Shown: positions 7,077 to 16,759, numbered from the stretch's first letter. The stretch is 64,000 bases of DNA from Citricoccus alkalitolerans (GCF_039528175.1 NZ_BAAALH010000002.1:1302001-1366000), one strand, 5' to 3'. A program made the numbers and translations. The notes: generated by a model from the letters alone, not told the origin.

Positions 7077-9929
7077 GTGTCTGAGAAGACGTCCAAGAAG
7101 ACCACCTCCTCCGGTGACGGAACGAAATTGGTCATCGTGGAGTCCCCCGCCAAGTCCAAGTCCATCGCCAAGTACCTCGGCGAAGGGTGGGTGGTGGACG
7201 CATCGGCGGGTCATATCCGGGATCTTCCGCAGCCGTCGGACCTGCCCGCGGACATGAAGAAGGGCCCCTACGGCAAGTTCGCCGTGGACACTGCCAACGG
7301 CTTCGATCCGTATTACGTGGTCTACCCGGACAAGCGGAAGCGCGTCGCCGACCTCAAGCGGCTGCTCAAGGACGCCTCCGCCCTCTACCTCGCCACGGAC
7401 GCCGACCGCGAGGGCGAGGCGATCGCATGGCACCTGCTGCAGGAGCTCAAGCCGAAGGTCCCCGTGTACCGGATGGCGTTCACCGAGATCACCAAGGAGG
7501 GCATCACCCGCGGTCTCGAGAACGTCCGCGAGATCGACGCGGACCTGGTGGACGCCCAGGAGACCCGGCGCATCCTCGACCGGCTCTTCGGCTACGAGAT
7601 CTCCCCGGTGCTGTGGCGCAAGGTCCGTCAGGGCCTGTCCGCGGGCCGTGTGCAGTCCGTCGCCACGCGTCTGGTCGTCGAACGCGAGCGCGAGCGCATG
7701 GCGTTCGTGCCGGCGTCGTACTGGGACCTGGACGGTACCTTCACCGCCAACGAGGGCAAGGGCTCCGGCGAGTCCTTCACCGCGCGCCTGAACTCGGTGG
7801 ACGGCCAGCGTGTGGCCACCGGACGGGACTTCGATGACCGGGGCCAGCTCAAGAAGTCCGCCGCCGGCAAGGTCGCCACCCTCACCGAGGCCACGGCCAC
7901 CGCCCTGGCCGCGGGCCTGCAGGGAGCCACCTTCACCGTGGACTCGGTCGAGGACAAGCCCTACACGCGCCGGCCGGCCGCCCCGTTCACGACCTCCACG
8001 CTCCAGCAGGACGCCTCGCGCAAGCTGCGGTTCTCCTCACGCGTGACCATGCAGGTGGCGCAGCGGCTGTACGAGAACGGATACATCACCTATATGCGTA
8101 CCGACTCGGTGATGCTCTCGGACGAGGCCATCATGGCGGCGCGCCGGCAGGCCACCGAGCTCTACGGACCGGACTCCATCCCGCAGGCCAAGCGGATCTA
8201 CAAGGCGAAGAACGACTCGGCGCAGGAGGCCCACGAGGCCATCCGCCCCGCCGGTGACTCCTTCCGCACCCCCGGGCAGGTCTCCGGTGCCCTTCGGGGC
8301 GAAGAGTTCCGCCTCTATGAGCTGATCTGGAAGCGCACCATCGCCTCCCAGATGGCCGACGCCAAGGGTTACACCGCCACCATCAGGCTCAGCGGTACCG
8401 CGCTCGAGACCCCTTCCTCCGCCGAGATGGCCGGCCGGCTCGCCGGCTTCAGCGCCTCGGGCACCGTCATCACCTTCCCCGGTTTCCTCGCCGCCTACGA
8501 GGAGGGGCGCGACGCCGGCTCCGAACCCGCCGAGGGCGCCTCCGGTTCCCCAGGGGGCACTGGCGGCTCGGACAGCAAGGACAAGCGCCTGCCCGAGGTG
8601 GCCTCGGGGGAGTCCCTCACCGGGACGGACGTCATCGCCTCCGGCCATGAGACGTCCCCGCCGCCGCGGTACACGGAAGCCTCGATCGTGGCCGAGCTGG
8701 AGAAGCGGGAGATCGGCCGCCCCTCGACCTTCGCCCCGACCATCTCCACCATCATGGACCGCGGGTATGTCACCAAGCGCGGCAGTGCCCTGGTCCCATC
8801 CTGGACGGCCTTCAGCGTGATACGGCTGCTCGAGGAGCACTTCGGCAAGTACGTCGACTACGACTTCACCGCCCGTATGGAGGACGACCTGGACCGGATC
8901 GCCGCCGGCGAGGTCCAGCGTGAGGCGTGGCTGCAGCACTTCTACTTCGGTGCCGAGTCCACTGCCGAAGGCCTCAAGGCCGTGGTGGACAACCTCGGTG
9001 ACATCGATGCCCGTGCCGTGAACTCCATCCCGGTGGCCGAGGGAATCACGCTGCGCGTGGGCAAGTTCGGTCCCTACCTGGAGAAGGACATCCCGGAGGG
9101 CTCCCCGGAGGGCACCGACCCCGAACGCGCCAACGTCCCCGAGGACCTGCCACCGGACGAGCTGACCGCGGAGAAAGCCGAGGAGCTCTTCGCGACCGCC
9201 GGTCCGTCCGAGCGCGAACTCGGGACCGACCCGGAGACCGGGCGCATCATCATGGCCCGGGACGGCCGCTTCGGTCCCTACGTGACCGAGGTCATCCACG
9301 AGATGAACGAGGAGGAGCTGGCGGCCTGGATGGAGGCCCAGCCCACCGAGTACTACAAGAACGGCAAGCCCAAGCCGAAGAAGAAGCCGGCCAAGGAGAA
9401 GCCGCGCACCGGCTCCCTGTTCAAGTCGATGTCCATCGAGACCGTCACCCTCGAGGACGCCCTGAAGCTGATGAGCCTGCCCCGAGTGCTCGGCCAGGAC
9501 GCTGAAGGCGTGGACATCACCGTTCAGAACGGCCGCTTCGGTCCGTACCTGAAGAAGGGCTCGGACTCGCGGTCCCTCGAGTCCGAGGAGCAAATCTTCA
9601 CCATCACGCTGGAGGAGGCCCTGGCCATCTACGCCCAACCCAAGCAGCGCGGGCGCGGGGCAGCGAAGCCGCCGCTGGCCGAATTCGGTGAGGATCCGAC
9701 GTCGGGCAAGAAGGTGGTGGTCAAGGATGGGCGCTTCGGTCCCTACGTCACGGACGGGGAGACGAACATCACCGTGCCGCGGGACATGGACCCGGAGGCC
9801 CTGACGGCCGAGCAGGCCTATGGGCTGCTGGCGGACAAGCGTGCCAAGGGGCCGGCGAAGAAGCCGGCCCGCAAGCCGGCGGCGCGCTCGAAGTCCACGT
9901 CCGGTGCCGCCAAGTCGTCCAAGAAGTAG
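7077..9929 (+). CDS. topA: DNA topoisomerase I (type IA)
   Basis: Relaxes negative supercoils by cutting one strand through a tyrosine. The protein is 950 residues. Seen: Toprim domain from residue 18 (LVIVESPAKSKSIAKYLG, then ATDADREGEAIAWHL with the acidic metal site), and catalytic Tyr339 in NGYITYMRTDS. There are four C-terminal topoisomerase repeats marked by (V/D/N)G(K/R)FGPY(L/V), and a Lys/Ala-rich tail, the form found in actinobacteria, with no Cys4 zinc fingers. A Gly/Ser-rich insert lies near residue 480-500. The GTG start has AAGGAG 7 bases upstream. It stands between the ArsR gene and ppx. Confidence 0.97.
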   Translation: MSEKTSKKTTSSGDGTKLVIVESPAKSKSIAKYLGEGWVVDASAGHIRDLPQPSDLPADMKKGPYGKFAVDTANGFDPYYVVYPDKRKRVADLKRLLKDASALYLATDADREGEAIAWHLLQELKPKVPVYRMAFTEITKEGITRGLENVREIDADLVDAQETRRILDRLFGYEISPVLWRKVRQGLSAGRVQSVATRLVVERERERMAFVPASYWDLDGTFTANEGKGSGESFTARLNSVDGQRVATGRDFDDRGQLKKSAAGKVATLTEATATALAAGLQGATFTVDSVEDKPYTRRPAAPFTTSTLQQDASRKLRFSSRVTMQVAQRLYENGYITYMRTDSVMLSDEAIMAARRQATELYGPDSIPQAKRIYKAKNDSAQEAHEAIRPAGDSFRTPGQVSGALRGEEFRLYELIWKRTIASQMADAKGYTATIRLSGTALETPSSAEMAGRLAGFSASGTVITFPGFLAAYEEGRDAGSEPAEGASGSPGGTGGSDSKDKRLPEVASGESLTGTDVIASGHETSPPPRYTEASIVAELEKREIGRPSTFAPTISTIMDRGYVTKRGSALVPSWTAFSVIRLLEEHFGKYVDYDFTARMEDDLDRIAAGEVQREAWLQHFYFGAESTAEGLKAVVDNLGDIDARAVNSIPVAEGITLRVGKFGPYLEKDIPEGSPEGTDPERANVPEDLPPDELTAEKAEELFATAGPSERELGTDPETGRIIMARDGRFGPYVTEVIHEMNEEELAAWMEAQPTEYYKNGKPKPKKKPAKEKPRTGSLFKSMSIETVTLEDALKLMSLPRVLGQDAEGVDITVQNGRFGPYLKKGSDSRSLESEEQIFTITLEEALAIYAQPKQRGRGAAKPPLAEFGEDPTSGKKVVVKDGRFGPYVTDGETNITVPRDMDPEALTAEQAYGLLADKRAKGPAKKPARKPAARSKSTSGAAKSSKK

Positions 9930-9950
9930 CGGAAGAAGAAGGCAGACACC

Positions 9951-10988
9951 ATGCGCCTGGGTGTGCTGGACATCGGGTCGAACACCGTCCACCTGTTGCT
10001 GGTGGATGCGCATCCCGGCGCGCGTCCCTCGGCGTTCGCCGACCACAAACGGTCCCTGTCCCTGCTCGACCACCAGGACGAGGGCGGACGTATCAAGGAC
10101 TCCGGCCAGGATGCGCTGGTGACCTTCATCCGGGAGGCGGTCGCCTTCGCGGTGGCGAACGGTGCCGAGGACATGATCGCGTTCTGCACCTCCGCCATCC
10201 GGGAGTCCGGCAACGGCGCGGCGGTGCTGGATCGGGTCACCCGGGAGACCTCGGTGCACCTCACCGAGCTCTCCGGCGACCAGGAGGCCGCGATGACGTA
10301 CTTCGCGGTGCGCCGCTGGCAGGGCTGGGACGTCGGTTCGATCCTGAACTTCGACATCGGTGGCGGATCCTTCGAGATCGCCTACGGCACGGATGAGCTC
10401 CCCAGCTACGCCGTGTCCATCCCGCTGGGCGCCGGCCGGTTGACCCGGGACTGGCTGCCCGCGGACCCGCCCACGCCGAAGTCCACCAAGAAACTGCGCA
10501 AACACATCAAGGCTGTGATCGCCGAGGCGGCCGAGGGATTCCCGTTGCTGACGGCGCCCGTGCTGGTGACCGGCACCTCGAAGACCTTCCGTTCCCTCGC
10601 CCGCATCACCGGCGCCGCTCCCTTGGCCGCCGGACCGTTCGTCAAACGACACCTGCGGCGGGAGGACCTCACCCTGTGGGTCAACCGGATGGCCGCGATG
10701 ACAGCCAGGGACCGGGCCGGGTTGCCCGGTGTATCCGAGGTACGGGCGGCCCAGATGCTCGCCGGCGGCATGGTGGCGGAGGCCGCGATGGACGCGTTCG
10801 GCGTCACCCAGGTGGAGATCTGCCCCTGGGCCCTGCGCGAGGGACTGATCATGCGCCGGCTGGACGCCCTGATCCAGGAGGGCATCCTGGGACGGGAGAC
10901 CACCCCGGGCGTCGGGAACGTCTACCTCAACCCGGACCCGATGCTGCCCGGCTTCTCCGTGGGGGTGACCAGTGACTGGACCGGCTGA
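9951..10988 (+). CDS. ppx: Ppx/GppA-family phosphatase (exopolyphosphatase-like)
   Basis: A 345-residue member of the actin-like ASKHA fold that hydrolyses polyphosphate or pppGpp. Seen: the first phosphate loop LGVLDIGSNTVHLLLVD at residues 3-19 and the second glycine-rich loop NFDIGGGSFEIAYG near residues 133-146. The length matches the short two-domain form (Mycobacterium Rv0496 type) without the C-terminal HD domain. It starts 21 bases after topA and overlaps the next gene by 17 bases. The order ppx - TIM-barrel isomerase - proC is conserved in actinobacteria (Rv0496, Rv0498, Rv0500 in M. tuberculosis). Which of the two substrates dominates cannot be read from sequence. Confidence 0.93.
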   Translation: MRLGVLDIGSNTVHLLLVDAHPGARPSAFADHKRSLSLLDHQDEGGRIKDSGQDALVTFIREAVAFAVANGAEDMIAFCTSAIRESGNGAAVLDRVTRETSVHLTELSGDQEAAMTYFAVRRWQGWDVGSILNFDIGGGSFEIAYGTDELPSYAVSIPLGAGRLTRDWLPADPPTPKSTKKLRKHIKAVIAEAAEGFPLLTAPVLVTGTSKTFRSLARITGAAPLAAGPFVKRHLRREDLTLWVNRMAAMTARDRAGLPGVSEVRAAQMLAGGMVAEAAMDAFGVTQVEICPWALREGLIMRRLDALIQEGILGRETTPGVGNVYLNPDPMLPGFSVGVTSDWTG

Positions 10989-11829
10989 GATCCCGGTGAC
11001 CCTATCCTCGTCCTCCGTGTTCCCGCTGGGCACGCAGGACGTGTTCGCGATGGCCGAGGACCTCGGCTACGACGGGGTGGAGGTCATGGTCACGCACAAC
11101 GCGTGGTCCCAGGACCCCGTGAAGCTGAACCGGCTGTCAGAGAAGCACGGCATGCCGATCCACTCGATCCACGCGCCGACGCTGCTGTTCACCCAGCAGG
11201 TGTGGGGTTCGGCCTGGAACAAACTGGCCAAGAGCGCGGACCTCGCCCGTGAGGTCGGAGCCGAGGTGGTGGTGGCCCACCCGCCGTTCCGGTGGCAGGG
11301 CAACTACGCCTCCGGCTTCGCCGAGGGCATCCGGGAGATCATGGACGCCACCGGCGTGCTGATCTGTGTGGAGAACATGTACCCGTGGCGGGCCGGTGGA
11401 CGCGAGGCCAAGATGTACCTGCCGCACTGGGACCCGGTGCCGGAGGACTACGACTACGTCATCTGGGACTTCTCCCACGCCGCCATCGCCCAGGAGAACT
11501 CGCTCGACGCGATCCGCTCCCTCGGCGAAAGGCTACGCCATGTCCACCTCACGGACGGCACCGCCAACGGCAAGGACGAGCACATGCTCCCCGGTGACGG
11601 GGATCAGCCCGTGGCCGAGTGCATCGAGTACCTCGGGGCAACCGGCTGGGACGGCGCCGTGTGCGTGGAGGTCGGCACCCGCAAGACGAAGTACGCCGGG
11701 GAGCGCGAGGAGATGCTCATCTACTCGCTCGAGTTCGCCCGCCACCACCTCGCCGCCGGGGCGGCCCGCTCCGCCTCCGGCCGAGATCCAGAAGATCAAG
11801 ACACCGTTGAAAGGTCCCCCCTTCCATGA
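10972..11829 (+). CDS. sugar phosphate isomerase/epimerase-like TIM-barrel protein
   Basis: A 285-residue AP-endonuclease-2-like TIM barrel. Seen: GYDGVEVMV (first metal-side strand), PIHSIHAPT, EVVVAHPP, LICVENMYPW (metal ligand Glu), DYVIWDFSHA, RHVHLTDG and AVCVEVGTR, which together give the ordered metal-binding Glu/Asp/His set of the family. It resembles M. tuberculosis Rv0498, whose substrate is not known. The GTG start lies inside the end of ppx and the stop overlaps proC by 4 bases, so the three are translationally linked. The last 30 residues are low-complexity. Confidence 0.88.
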   Translation: MTGPAEIPVTLSSSSVFPLGTQDVFAMAEDLGYDGVEVMVTHNAWSQDPVKLNRLSEKHGMPIHSIHAPTLLFTQQVWGSAWNKLAKSADLAREVGAEVVVAHPPFRWQGNYASGFAEGIREIMDATGVLICVENMYPWRAGGREAKMYLPHWDPVPEDYDYVIWDFSHAAIAQENSLDAIRSLGERLRHVHLTDGTANGKDEHMLPGDGDQPVAECIEYLGATGWDGAVCVEVGTRKTKYAGEREEMLIYSLEFARHHLAAGAARSASGRDPEDQDTVERSPLP

Positions 11830-12653
11830 ACATCTCCCTGCTCGGACTCGGGAACATGAACGGCGCCATCCTGGCTGGAATGCTCGCCGCCGGAACGGAC
11901 GCCGCCTCGGTGTCCGCGACCGGCCACTCCGCCGAGCGGGCCCAGGAGAACCAGGAGCGCTACGGGGTCACCGTGGCCGCCACCGAGTCCGATCCCGAGG
12001 CGAACCGCACCGCGGCCGCCGGGGCCGACATCGTGGTCCTGGGGGTCAAACCGAAGGACATCCTCGCCCTGTGCCGGGAGATCTCGGGGGCTTTGCGCCC
12101 CGGGACCGTGGTGGTCTCCGTGGCCGCCGGGATCCCGCTGGCGGCCATGGAGGCGAACCTGGCCGCGGGGCAGCCGGTGGTGCGGACCATGCCGAACACG
12201 CCCCTTACGGTGGGCATGGGTGTGGTCGGGCTGGCCGGCGGGACCGCAGCGACCGAGCACCACGTGGACCTGGCCGCCGGGCTCTTCCGCGGCTCCGGTT
12301 CGGTGTACCAGGTCGAGGAGTCCCAGCTCGACGCCGTGGCCGCCGTCTCCGGGTCCGGGCCCGCCTACGCCTTCCTGCTGGCCGAGCTGATGGCCGCCGG
12401 GGGAGCGGACATGGGCCTGGACGAGGAGCTGGCCAAGCACCTGGCTCGCGCCACCGTCGCCGGGGCCGGCCGGATGCTCGCCGAGCCGGAGGTGGACCCC
12501 GCGGCGCTGCGCCGGGCGGTGACCAGCCCCCACGGCACCACGGAGGCCGCGATCAACTCGTTCTTGGACTCCGGACTCGCCGACCTGATCGCCCAGGGGA
12601 TGCGGGCCTCCGCCGCCCGCGGTCAGGCCATGAGCCGCGAATACGGGTCCTGA
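11826..12653 (+). CDS. proC: pyrroline-5-carboxylate reductase
   Basis: The last step of proline synthesis: NAD(P)H-dependent reduction of pyrroline-5-carboxylate. At 275 residues it has normal length. Seen: Rossmann motif LGLGNMNGAIL at the N-terminus, VVRTMPNTPLTVGMG near residue 119, and the C-terminal signature AVSGSGPAYAFLLAELMAAGG with the following PHGTTEAAI stretch. It overlaps the isomerase gene by 4 bases (ATGA). It is convergent with trkA, with only 3 bases between the stop codons and no visible terminator. Confidence 0.96.
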   Translation: MNISLLGLGNMNGAILAGMLAAGTDAASVSATGHSAERAQENQERYGVTVAATESDPEANRTAAAGADIVVLGVKPKDILALCREISGALRPGTVVVSVAAGIPLAAMEANLAAGQPVVRTMPNTPLTVGMGVVGLAGGTAATEHHVDLAAGLFRGSGSVYQVEESQLDAVAAVSGSGPAYAFLLAELMAAGGADMGLDEELAKHLARATVAGAGRMLAEPEVDPAALRRAVTSPHGTTEAAINSFLDSGLADLIAQGMRASAARGQAMSREYGS

Positions 12654-12656
12654 GTC

Positions 12657-13328
12657 TCAGGGGCGGGAGGCGAAGCGCTCCAGCAGATCCGTGTGCCCGG
12701 AGACGATGAGGGTGTCCCGCGGCCCGACCTTGGTGTCCGGTTGCGCGTAGGTGAAGTCCTCGCCCGGCGTCTTCACACCCACGATCGTCACGCCGTACTT
12801 CGCGCGGATATCCGACTCAGCCAGGGTGAAGCCCACGGCCTCCGCCGGCGGGTACATCTTGACGATCGCGAAATCGTCGTCGAACTCGATGAAGTCCAGC
12901 ATGCGCCCGCCCACCAGGTGGGCGGCCCGGACGCCGGCATCGTGCTCCGGGAAGATCACATGGTGCGCTCCGATCCGGCGCAGGATCTTGCCGTGGGCCG
13001 GGGTGATGGCCTTGACCCAGATGTGCTCGACGCCCAGGTCAACCAGGTTCACCGTGATGAGCACGGAGGACTCGATCGAGGTGCCCACGCCCACCACGGC
13101 GGTGGCGAACTCCTGGGCGCCGAGCTGACGCAATGCCTGGAGGTCGGTGGCGTCGGCCTCCACCACGTGGGTCAGCGTACCGGCCCATTTCTGCACCAGG
13201 GCCGCGTCACGCTCGATCGCCATGACCTCGCGGCCCTGGGCCACCAACTGCTCGCCGACGGCGGCGCCGAAGCGGCCCAGACCGATCAGCAGCACCGGGG
13301 CGTGCGGATCCGGACGGTTCTCAGCCAA
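12657..13328 (-). CDS. trkA: Trk/Ktr potassium uptake regulatory subunit
   Basis: A cytoplasmic RCK protein that gates the TrkH/KtrB channel in response to nucleotides. It is 223 residues, one RCK unit as in KtrA/CeoC rather than the double unit of E. coli TrkA. Seen: VLLIGLGRFGAAVGEQL (GxGxxG) followed by acidic VMAIERD at the end of the second strand, then the RCK_C half with KYGVTIVGVKTPG. The TTG start overlaps the end of trkH by 8 bases; this start gives the usual N-terminus shortly before the Rossmann strand. A longer open frame exists but lies within trkH. Confidence 0.92.
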   Translation of the reverse strand: MAENRPDPHAPVLLIGLGRFGAAVGEQLVAQGREVMAIERDAALVQKWAGTLTHVVEADATDLQALRQLGAQEFATAVVGVGTSIESSVLITVNLVDLGVEHIWVKAITPAHGKILRRIGAHHVIFPEHDAGVRAAHLVGGRMLDFIEFDDDFAIVKMYPPAEAVGFTLAESDIRAKYGVTIVGVKTPGEDFTYAQPDTKVGPRDTLIVSGHTDLLERFASRP

Positions 13329-14865
13329 TGATCGGCCTTTCCTCGGGGTACCGGAACAGGATGCGGCGCTGACGCAGGGCCAGCGCGGACGCGAAGGTGA
13401 TCGTACCAACACGGCCGGCGAACATCAGGACCGTCAGCACGTACTTGCCTGCCGGCGGAAGCTCGGCCGTCAGTCCTGTCGTCAATCCGCAAGTGCCGAA
13501 CGCGCTGAGCACCTCGAACAGCGGGCGCTGCAGGGACTCGCCGCTGATGGCCACCAGGGCCATGGTGCCGACCAGAATGAGGGTGGCGCCCAGGGCGAGG
13601 ACGGAGATGGCTACACGGACTGATCCCGGGGTGATGGTGCGACCGTGGGCGGTGACCTCCCGGTCGCCGCGGGCCTCGGCCACGATGGCCAGGAACATCA
13701 CCGCCAGGGTGGTGACTTTGATGCCGCCGGCCGTGGACGCCGAGCCGCCGCCCACGAACATGAGGGCGTCCGTCAGCAGCAGGGTCTCGGGCGACTGCTC
13801 GTTGATGTCATAGACGGCGAAGCCCCCGGACCGGGACATCACCGAGCCGAACAGCGAGTACTGGAGGCGCTCGGCCACGCCGAACTGGCCGAGTGTGGCC
13901 TGGTTGGACCACTCGAAGATCCCGATCAGCAAGGCCCCGCCAAGCACCAGGGTGGTGGTGGTGGTGACGGTCAACTTGGTGTGCAGGTTCCACCGGGACC
14001 ACCGCCAGCGCTGCTGCATCAGCACCATGACCACCGGGAAGCCCAGGGCGCCGGCAAAGACCCCGGCCATGAGGGTCCAGATGATCCACGGGTCGTGCAT
14101 GAACGATTCCAGCCCGTCCGCGTGGAGGGTGAAGCCGGCGTTGTTGAACGCTGAGACCGAGTAGAAGATCCCATTCCACAGGCCTTCACCCCACGAGTCG
14201 GTGTGCACCATGAACCGGGGTACGAGCACCACCGCCAGGACCGCCTCGAAGAAGAACGTGGTGCCGACCACCACGCGCAACAAGGCCCCAACCTCCCCGA
14301 TCCTGCCGGTGGTCATACCCTCCTGCGTGATCAGCTTGGACCGCACGCCCAGGCGTTTGGACACGGCCAGTGTCAGCAGCGCGGCCATGGAGAGGATTCC
14401 CAGTCCGCCGATCTGCATGGCCACGAGGATGACCAGCTGTCCGGCGAAGCTCCAGTGCTCCGCCGTGTTCACCGGCGTCAACCCCGTGACGGAGACCGCG
14501 GAGGTCGCCACGAACAGGGCGTCGTGGAAGGCCGTGAAGCGCCCCGTCTTCGAGGCGAAGGGCAGGGACAGCAGAGCGGTGAACACCAGGATGACGACGG
14601 CAAAGGCCAGCAGTGCGGCTCGTGCCGGTGACGCTCCGGCCACCGTGGAGACGAACAGCCGCAGGCGCTCGAGCATCTCGCGGAGTCCGGACCGGTCCGG
14701 ACCGCCGGCCGGGGGGCCGACCCGGGAGGACAGGGCCCTGCTCAGAGCGGAGGGCGGGCGGGGCGGGCGTCCGCCCGACGGCGTCGGGATCCGGCCCGCG
14801 GTCCTTCGGCGGGCCTGGAACCGGGGCAGGGAGCGGGGACGGGGGATGCGCTGGTGCCGGGTCAT
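13321..14865 (-). CDS. trkH: Trk/Ktr potassium uptake channel subunit
   Basis: The membrane pore of the potassium uptake system. It is 514 residues from the ATG at 14865; the first 80 or so are basic, Arg/Pro-rich and probably cytoplasmic, longer than usual. Four degenerate selectivity-filter loops are visible in order: SAVSVTGLTPV, SAFNNAGF, GGSASTAGGIK and SAFGTCGLTTG, each between two membrane helices (for example ALLAFAVVILVFTALLSLPF). It is transcribed first and overlaps trkA, giving a two-gene unit. Further in-frame starts exist upstream to 15030, but they would run into the promoter and start of the divergent deacetylase gene, so the shorter form is preferred. Confidence 0.93.
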   Translation of the reverse strand: MTRHQRIPRPRSLPRFQARRRTAGRIPTPSGGRPPRPPSALSRALSSRVGPPAGGPDRSGLREMLERLRLFVSTVAGASPARAALLAFAVVILVFTALLSLPFASKTGRFTAFHDALFVATSAVSVTGLTPVNTAEHWSFAGQLVILVAMQIGGLGILSMAALLTLAVSKRLGVRSKLITQEGMTTGRIGEVGALLRVVVGTTFFFEAVLAVVLVPRFMVHTDSWGEGLWNGIFYSVSAFNNAGFTLHADGLESFMHDPWIIWTLMAGVFAGALGFPVVMVLMQQRWRWSRWNLHTKLTVTTTTTLVLGGALLIGIFEWSNQATLGQFGVAERLQYSLFGSVMSRSGGFAVYDINEQSPETLLLTDALMFVGGGSASTAGGIKVTTLAVMFLAIVAEARGDREVTAHGRTITPGSVRVAISVLALGATLILVGTMALVAISGESLQRPLFEVLSAFGTCGLTTGLTAELPPAGKYVLTVLMFAGRVGTITFASALALRQRRILFRYPEERPIIG

Positions 14866-14984
14866 GCGCCGGTGATCACGTCCCTTTCCGTTCCGCCCCA
14901 AGTCACGAACGATCCCATCATCCACCATCCGGCGCGGGAATCGGCCCATGACGTCATCACCTGCCAGTGGTGACGCCGGAAGCA

Positions 14985-14990
14985 TAGTCT
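14985..14990 (+). promoter_or_regulatory. -10 box (TAGTCT), leaderless start of deacetylase gene
   Basis: TAGTCT ends 8 bases before the ATG at 14999. It supports this start rather than the in-frame ATG at 14948, which would lie upstream of the promoter. Confidence 0.5.
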
Positions 14991-14998
14991 GTGTGGTG

Positions 14999-16312
14999 AT
15001 GACCAACACACCCAACGACGCGACCGGCACCGTTTCTGGTCCCGAACTGAGCGCGGTGTCCAGTTCCGCACCCAGGGCGGCACCCGTCCCCGACCCTGCC
15101 GGCGGCCCCTCGGCGGCGACGGCCGTCGTCTGGGACGAGTCGCTGTTGCGCTACAAGTTCAGCACCGCCCATCCCATGGCCCCGGTGCGCCTCGACCTGA
15201 CCCACCGGCTGTCCCAGGACTTCGGCCTGTTCGACCGACCCGGGGTGCGCCTCATCAAGCCCGAGGTGGCCCCTGACGAGGTCTTGGCCTCAGTCCATGA
15301 CCCCGAGTACATCCGTGCTGTCCGTGCCGTCAGCACGGGCGCAGTGGACGAAGACCTGGAGCGGGGGCTGGGAACTGACGACAATCCGGTGTTCCCGCAC
15401 ATCCACGAGGCCTCAGCCCGGATCCTGGGCGGCTCCGTGGCGGCGGCCGAGGCCATCTGGGCGGGGGAGGTCCGGCACGCCGTGAACTTCGCTGGGGGGC
15501 TCCACCACGCCGGCCGAGGCAAGGCGAGCGGATTCTGTATCTACAACGACTGCGCCGCGGCCATCCAGCGGCTGCTCGACCGGGGTGCCGAGCGAGTCGC
15601 GTACGTGGACCTGGACGCCCACCACGGGGACGGCGTCGAGTCCATCTTCTGGAACGACCCGCGCGTGCTGACCGTCTCCGTCCACGAGACCGGCATCTCC
15701 CTGTTCCCGGGGAGCGGCTTTGCGAACGACTCCGGGGGGCCTGAGTCACTCGGATACGCCGTCAATGTGGCGCTCCCACCGGGTACTGGTGACGCGGGCT
15801 ACCTGCGGGCCACGCACGCCGTGGTCCCGCAGCTGCTCCGGGCCTTCGGCCCGCAGGTGCTGGTCACCCAGCATGGTTGCGACGGTCACGGCGGGGACCC
15901 CCTGACGAATCTGCGGATGTCCGTGGAGGGTCAACGACAATTGGCTCTGGACGCCTCCGATTGGGCCCGTGACTTCGCCGGGGACCGATGGCTGGCCACC
16001 GGGGGCGGTGGTTACAGCCCCTTCTCCGTGGTCCCGCGAACCTGGACGCATCTGGTGGCTGCGGCCACCGGACAGCCTCTGCGGACCAGCACCGTCATCC
16101 CGCAGGCATGGCGCGACTACGCCGCACAGGCCGCCGGGCTGGGGCCGGGCGAGGAGATGGCGGGGATCCCGGACACCATGTCAGACGGAGTAGATGTCTG
16201 GTGGCGCTCCTGGGAGGTCGGTTACGATCCCTCCGATCCCGTGGACCAGACCATCATGGCGACGCGGAAGGAGATCTTCCCCTATCATGGGCTGGATCCC
16301 TGGTTCGACTGA
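14999..16312 (+). CDS. acetoin utilisation protein AcuC / class II-like histone deacetylase family
   Basis: A 437-residue zinc-dependent deacetylase of the arginase/deacetylase fold. Bacterial members remove acetyl groups from lysines, as in AcuC control of acetyl-CoA synthetase, or act on polyamines. Seen: GGLHHAGRGKASGFCIYND (general-base His pair) near residues 165-183, the zinc ligands in YVDLDAHHGDGVE near 203-215 and QHGCDGHGGDPL near 290-301, and the catalytic region ATGGGGY near 340. The first 40 residues are Ala/Pro-rich and not part of the fold. It is divergent from trkH with its own promoter. The AcuC assignment rests on overall motifs; the substrate is not shown by the context. 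Confidence 0.9.
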   Translation: MTNTPNDATGTVSGPELSAVSSSAPRAAPVPDPAGGPSAATAVVWDESLLRYKFSTAHPMAPVRLDLTHRLSQDFGLFDRPGVRLIKPEVAPDEVLASVHDPEYIRAVRAVSTGAVDEDLERGLGTDDNPVFPHIHEASARILGGSVAAAEAIWAGEVRHAVNFAGGLHHAGRGKASGFCIYNDCAAAIQRLLDRGAERVAYVDLDAHHGDGVESIFWNDPRVLTVSVHETGISLFPGSGFANDSGGPESLGYAVNVALPPGTGDAGYLRATHAVVPQLLRAFGPQVLVTQHGCDGHGGDPLTNLRMSVEGQRQLALDASDWARDFAGDRWLATGGGGYSPFSVVPRTWTHLVAAATGQPLRTSTVIPQAWRDYAAQAAGLGPGEEMAGIPDTMSDGVDVWWRSWEVGYDPSDPVDQTIMATRKEIFPYHGLDPWFD

Positions 16313-16466
16313 CACGCCGTTGTATGCTCTGTAGGTGGGCCTGTGGTGACACGAGTGCACCGTGTGCTCGATAGGATGTCTGAGAATGCCACGCCTGGCC
16401 CGGCAGTTGTACTGTGCCGCCAGATCGAGACAGTTCGAAGCAAGGCAGTGGAAATGGGGAACGCAA

Positions 16467-16694
16467 GTGGTTGATGCCGGTAACTTCGCCGACACGCGCT
16501 TCATGACGGTCACTGAAGTGGCTGAGATGATGCGCGTGTCCCGTATGACCGTCTACCGGATGATCCATGCCGGCGAGCTCCCCGCTGTGCGTTTCGGCCG
16601 TTCCTACCGGGTGCCGGAGTCCGCCGTCGAGCAGATCCTGCAGACCGGTGCCACGGACCACCGGGCGACCGGGACGGATGGCCGCAGTGCCTGA
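16467..16694 (+). CDS. BldC-like helix-turn-helix (excisionase-type) DNA-binding protein
   Basis: A 75-residue protein consisting almost wholly of a MerR/excisionase-like winged helix: FMTVTEVAEMMRVSRMTVYRMIHAGELPAVRFGRSYRVPESAVEQIL. This is the actinobacterial BldC-like family; the M. tuberculosis member is Rv0500A, which also sits near proC and just before the gene for bS22. The GTG start at 16467 has a purine-rich site (GGGGAA) about 7 bases upstream and gives the N-terminus VVDAGNFADTRF typical of relatives; a longer open frame upstream is mostly leader. Likely a small global regulator; targets unknown. Confidence 0.88.
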   Translation: MVDAGNFADTRFMTVTEVAEMMRVSRMTVYRMIHAGELPAVRFGRSYRVPESAVEQILQTGATDHRATGTDGRSA

Positions 16695-16730
16695 CCTCGC
16701 CTGACACACCTGATGTCTGCCGGCCCCTGT

Positions 16731-16759
16731 GCCGGCATATTGGCCGGGCTGATGCCGGC
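16731..16759 (+). terminator. GC hairpin downstream of HTH gene
   Basis: Arms GCCGGCAT and ATGCCGGC are separated by 13 bases, 36 bases after the HTH stop codon. No T-run follows. It may attenuate read-through into the bS22 gene or act as a weak terminator. Confidence 0.35.

Noticed and set aside
8037..11033. 998-codon minus-strand open frame opposite topA and ppx
   Set aside because: Shadow frame of well-supported genes; the translation is rich in Gly, His, Leu and Arg without any motif.
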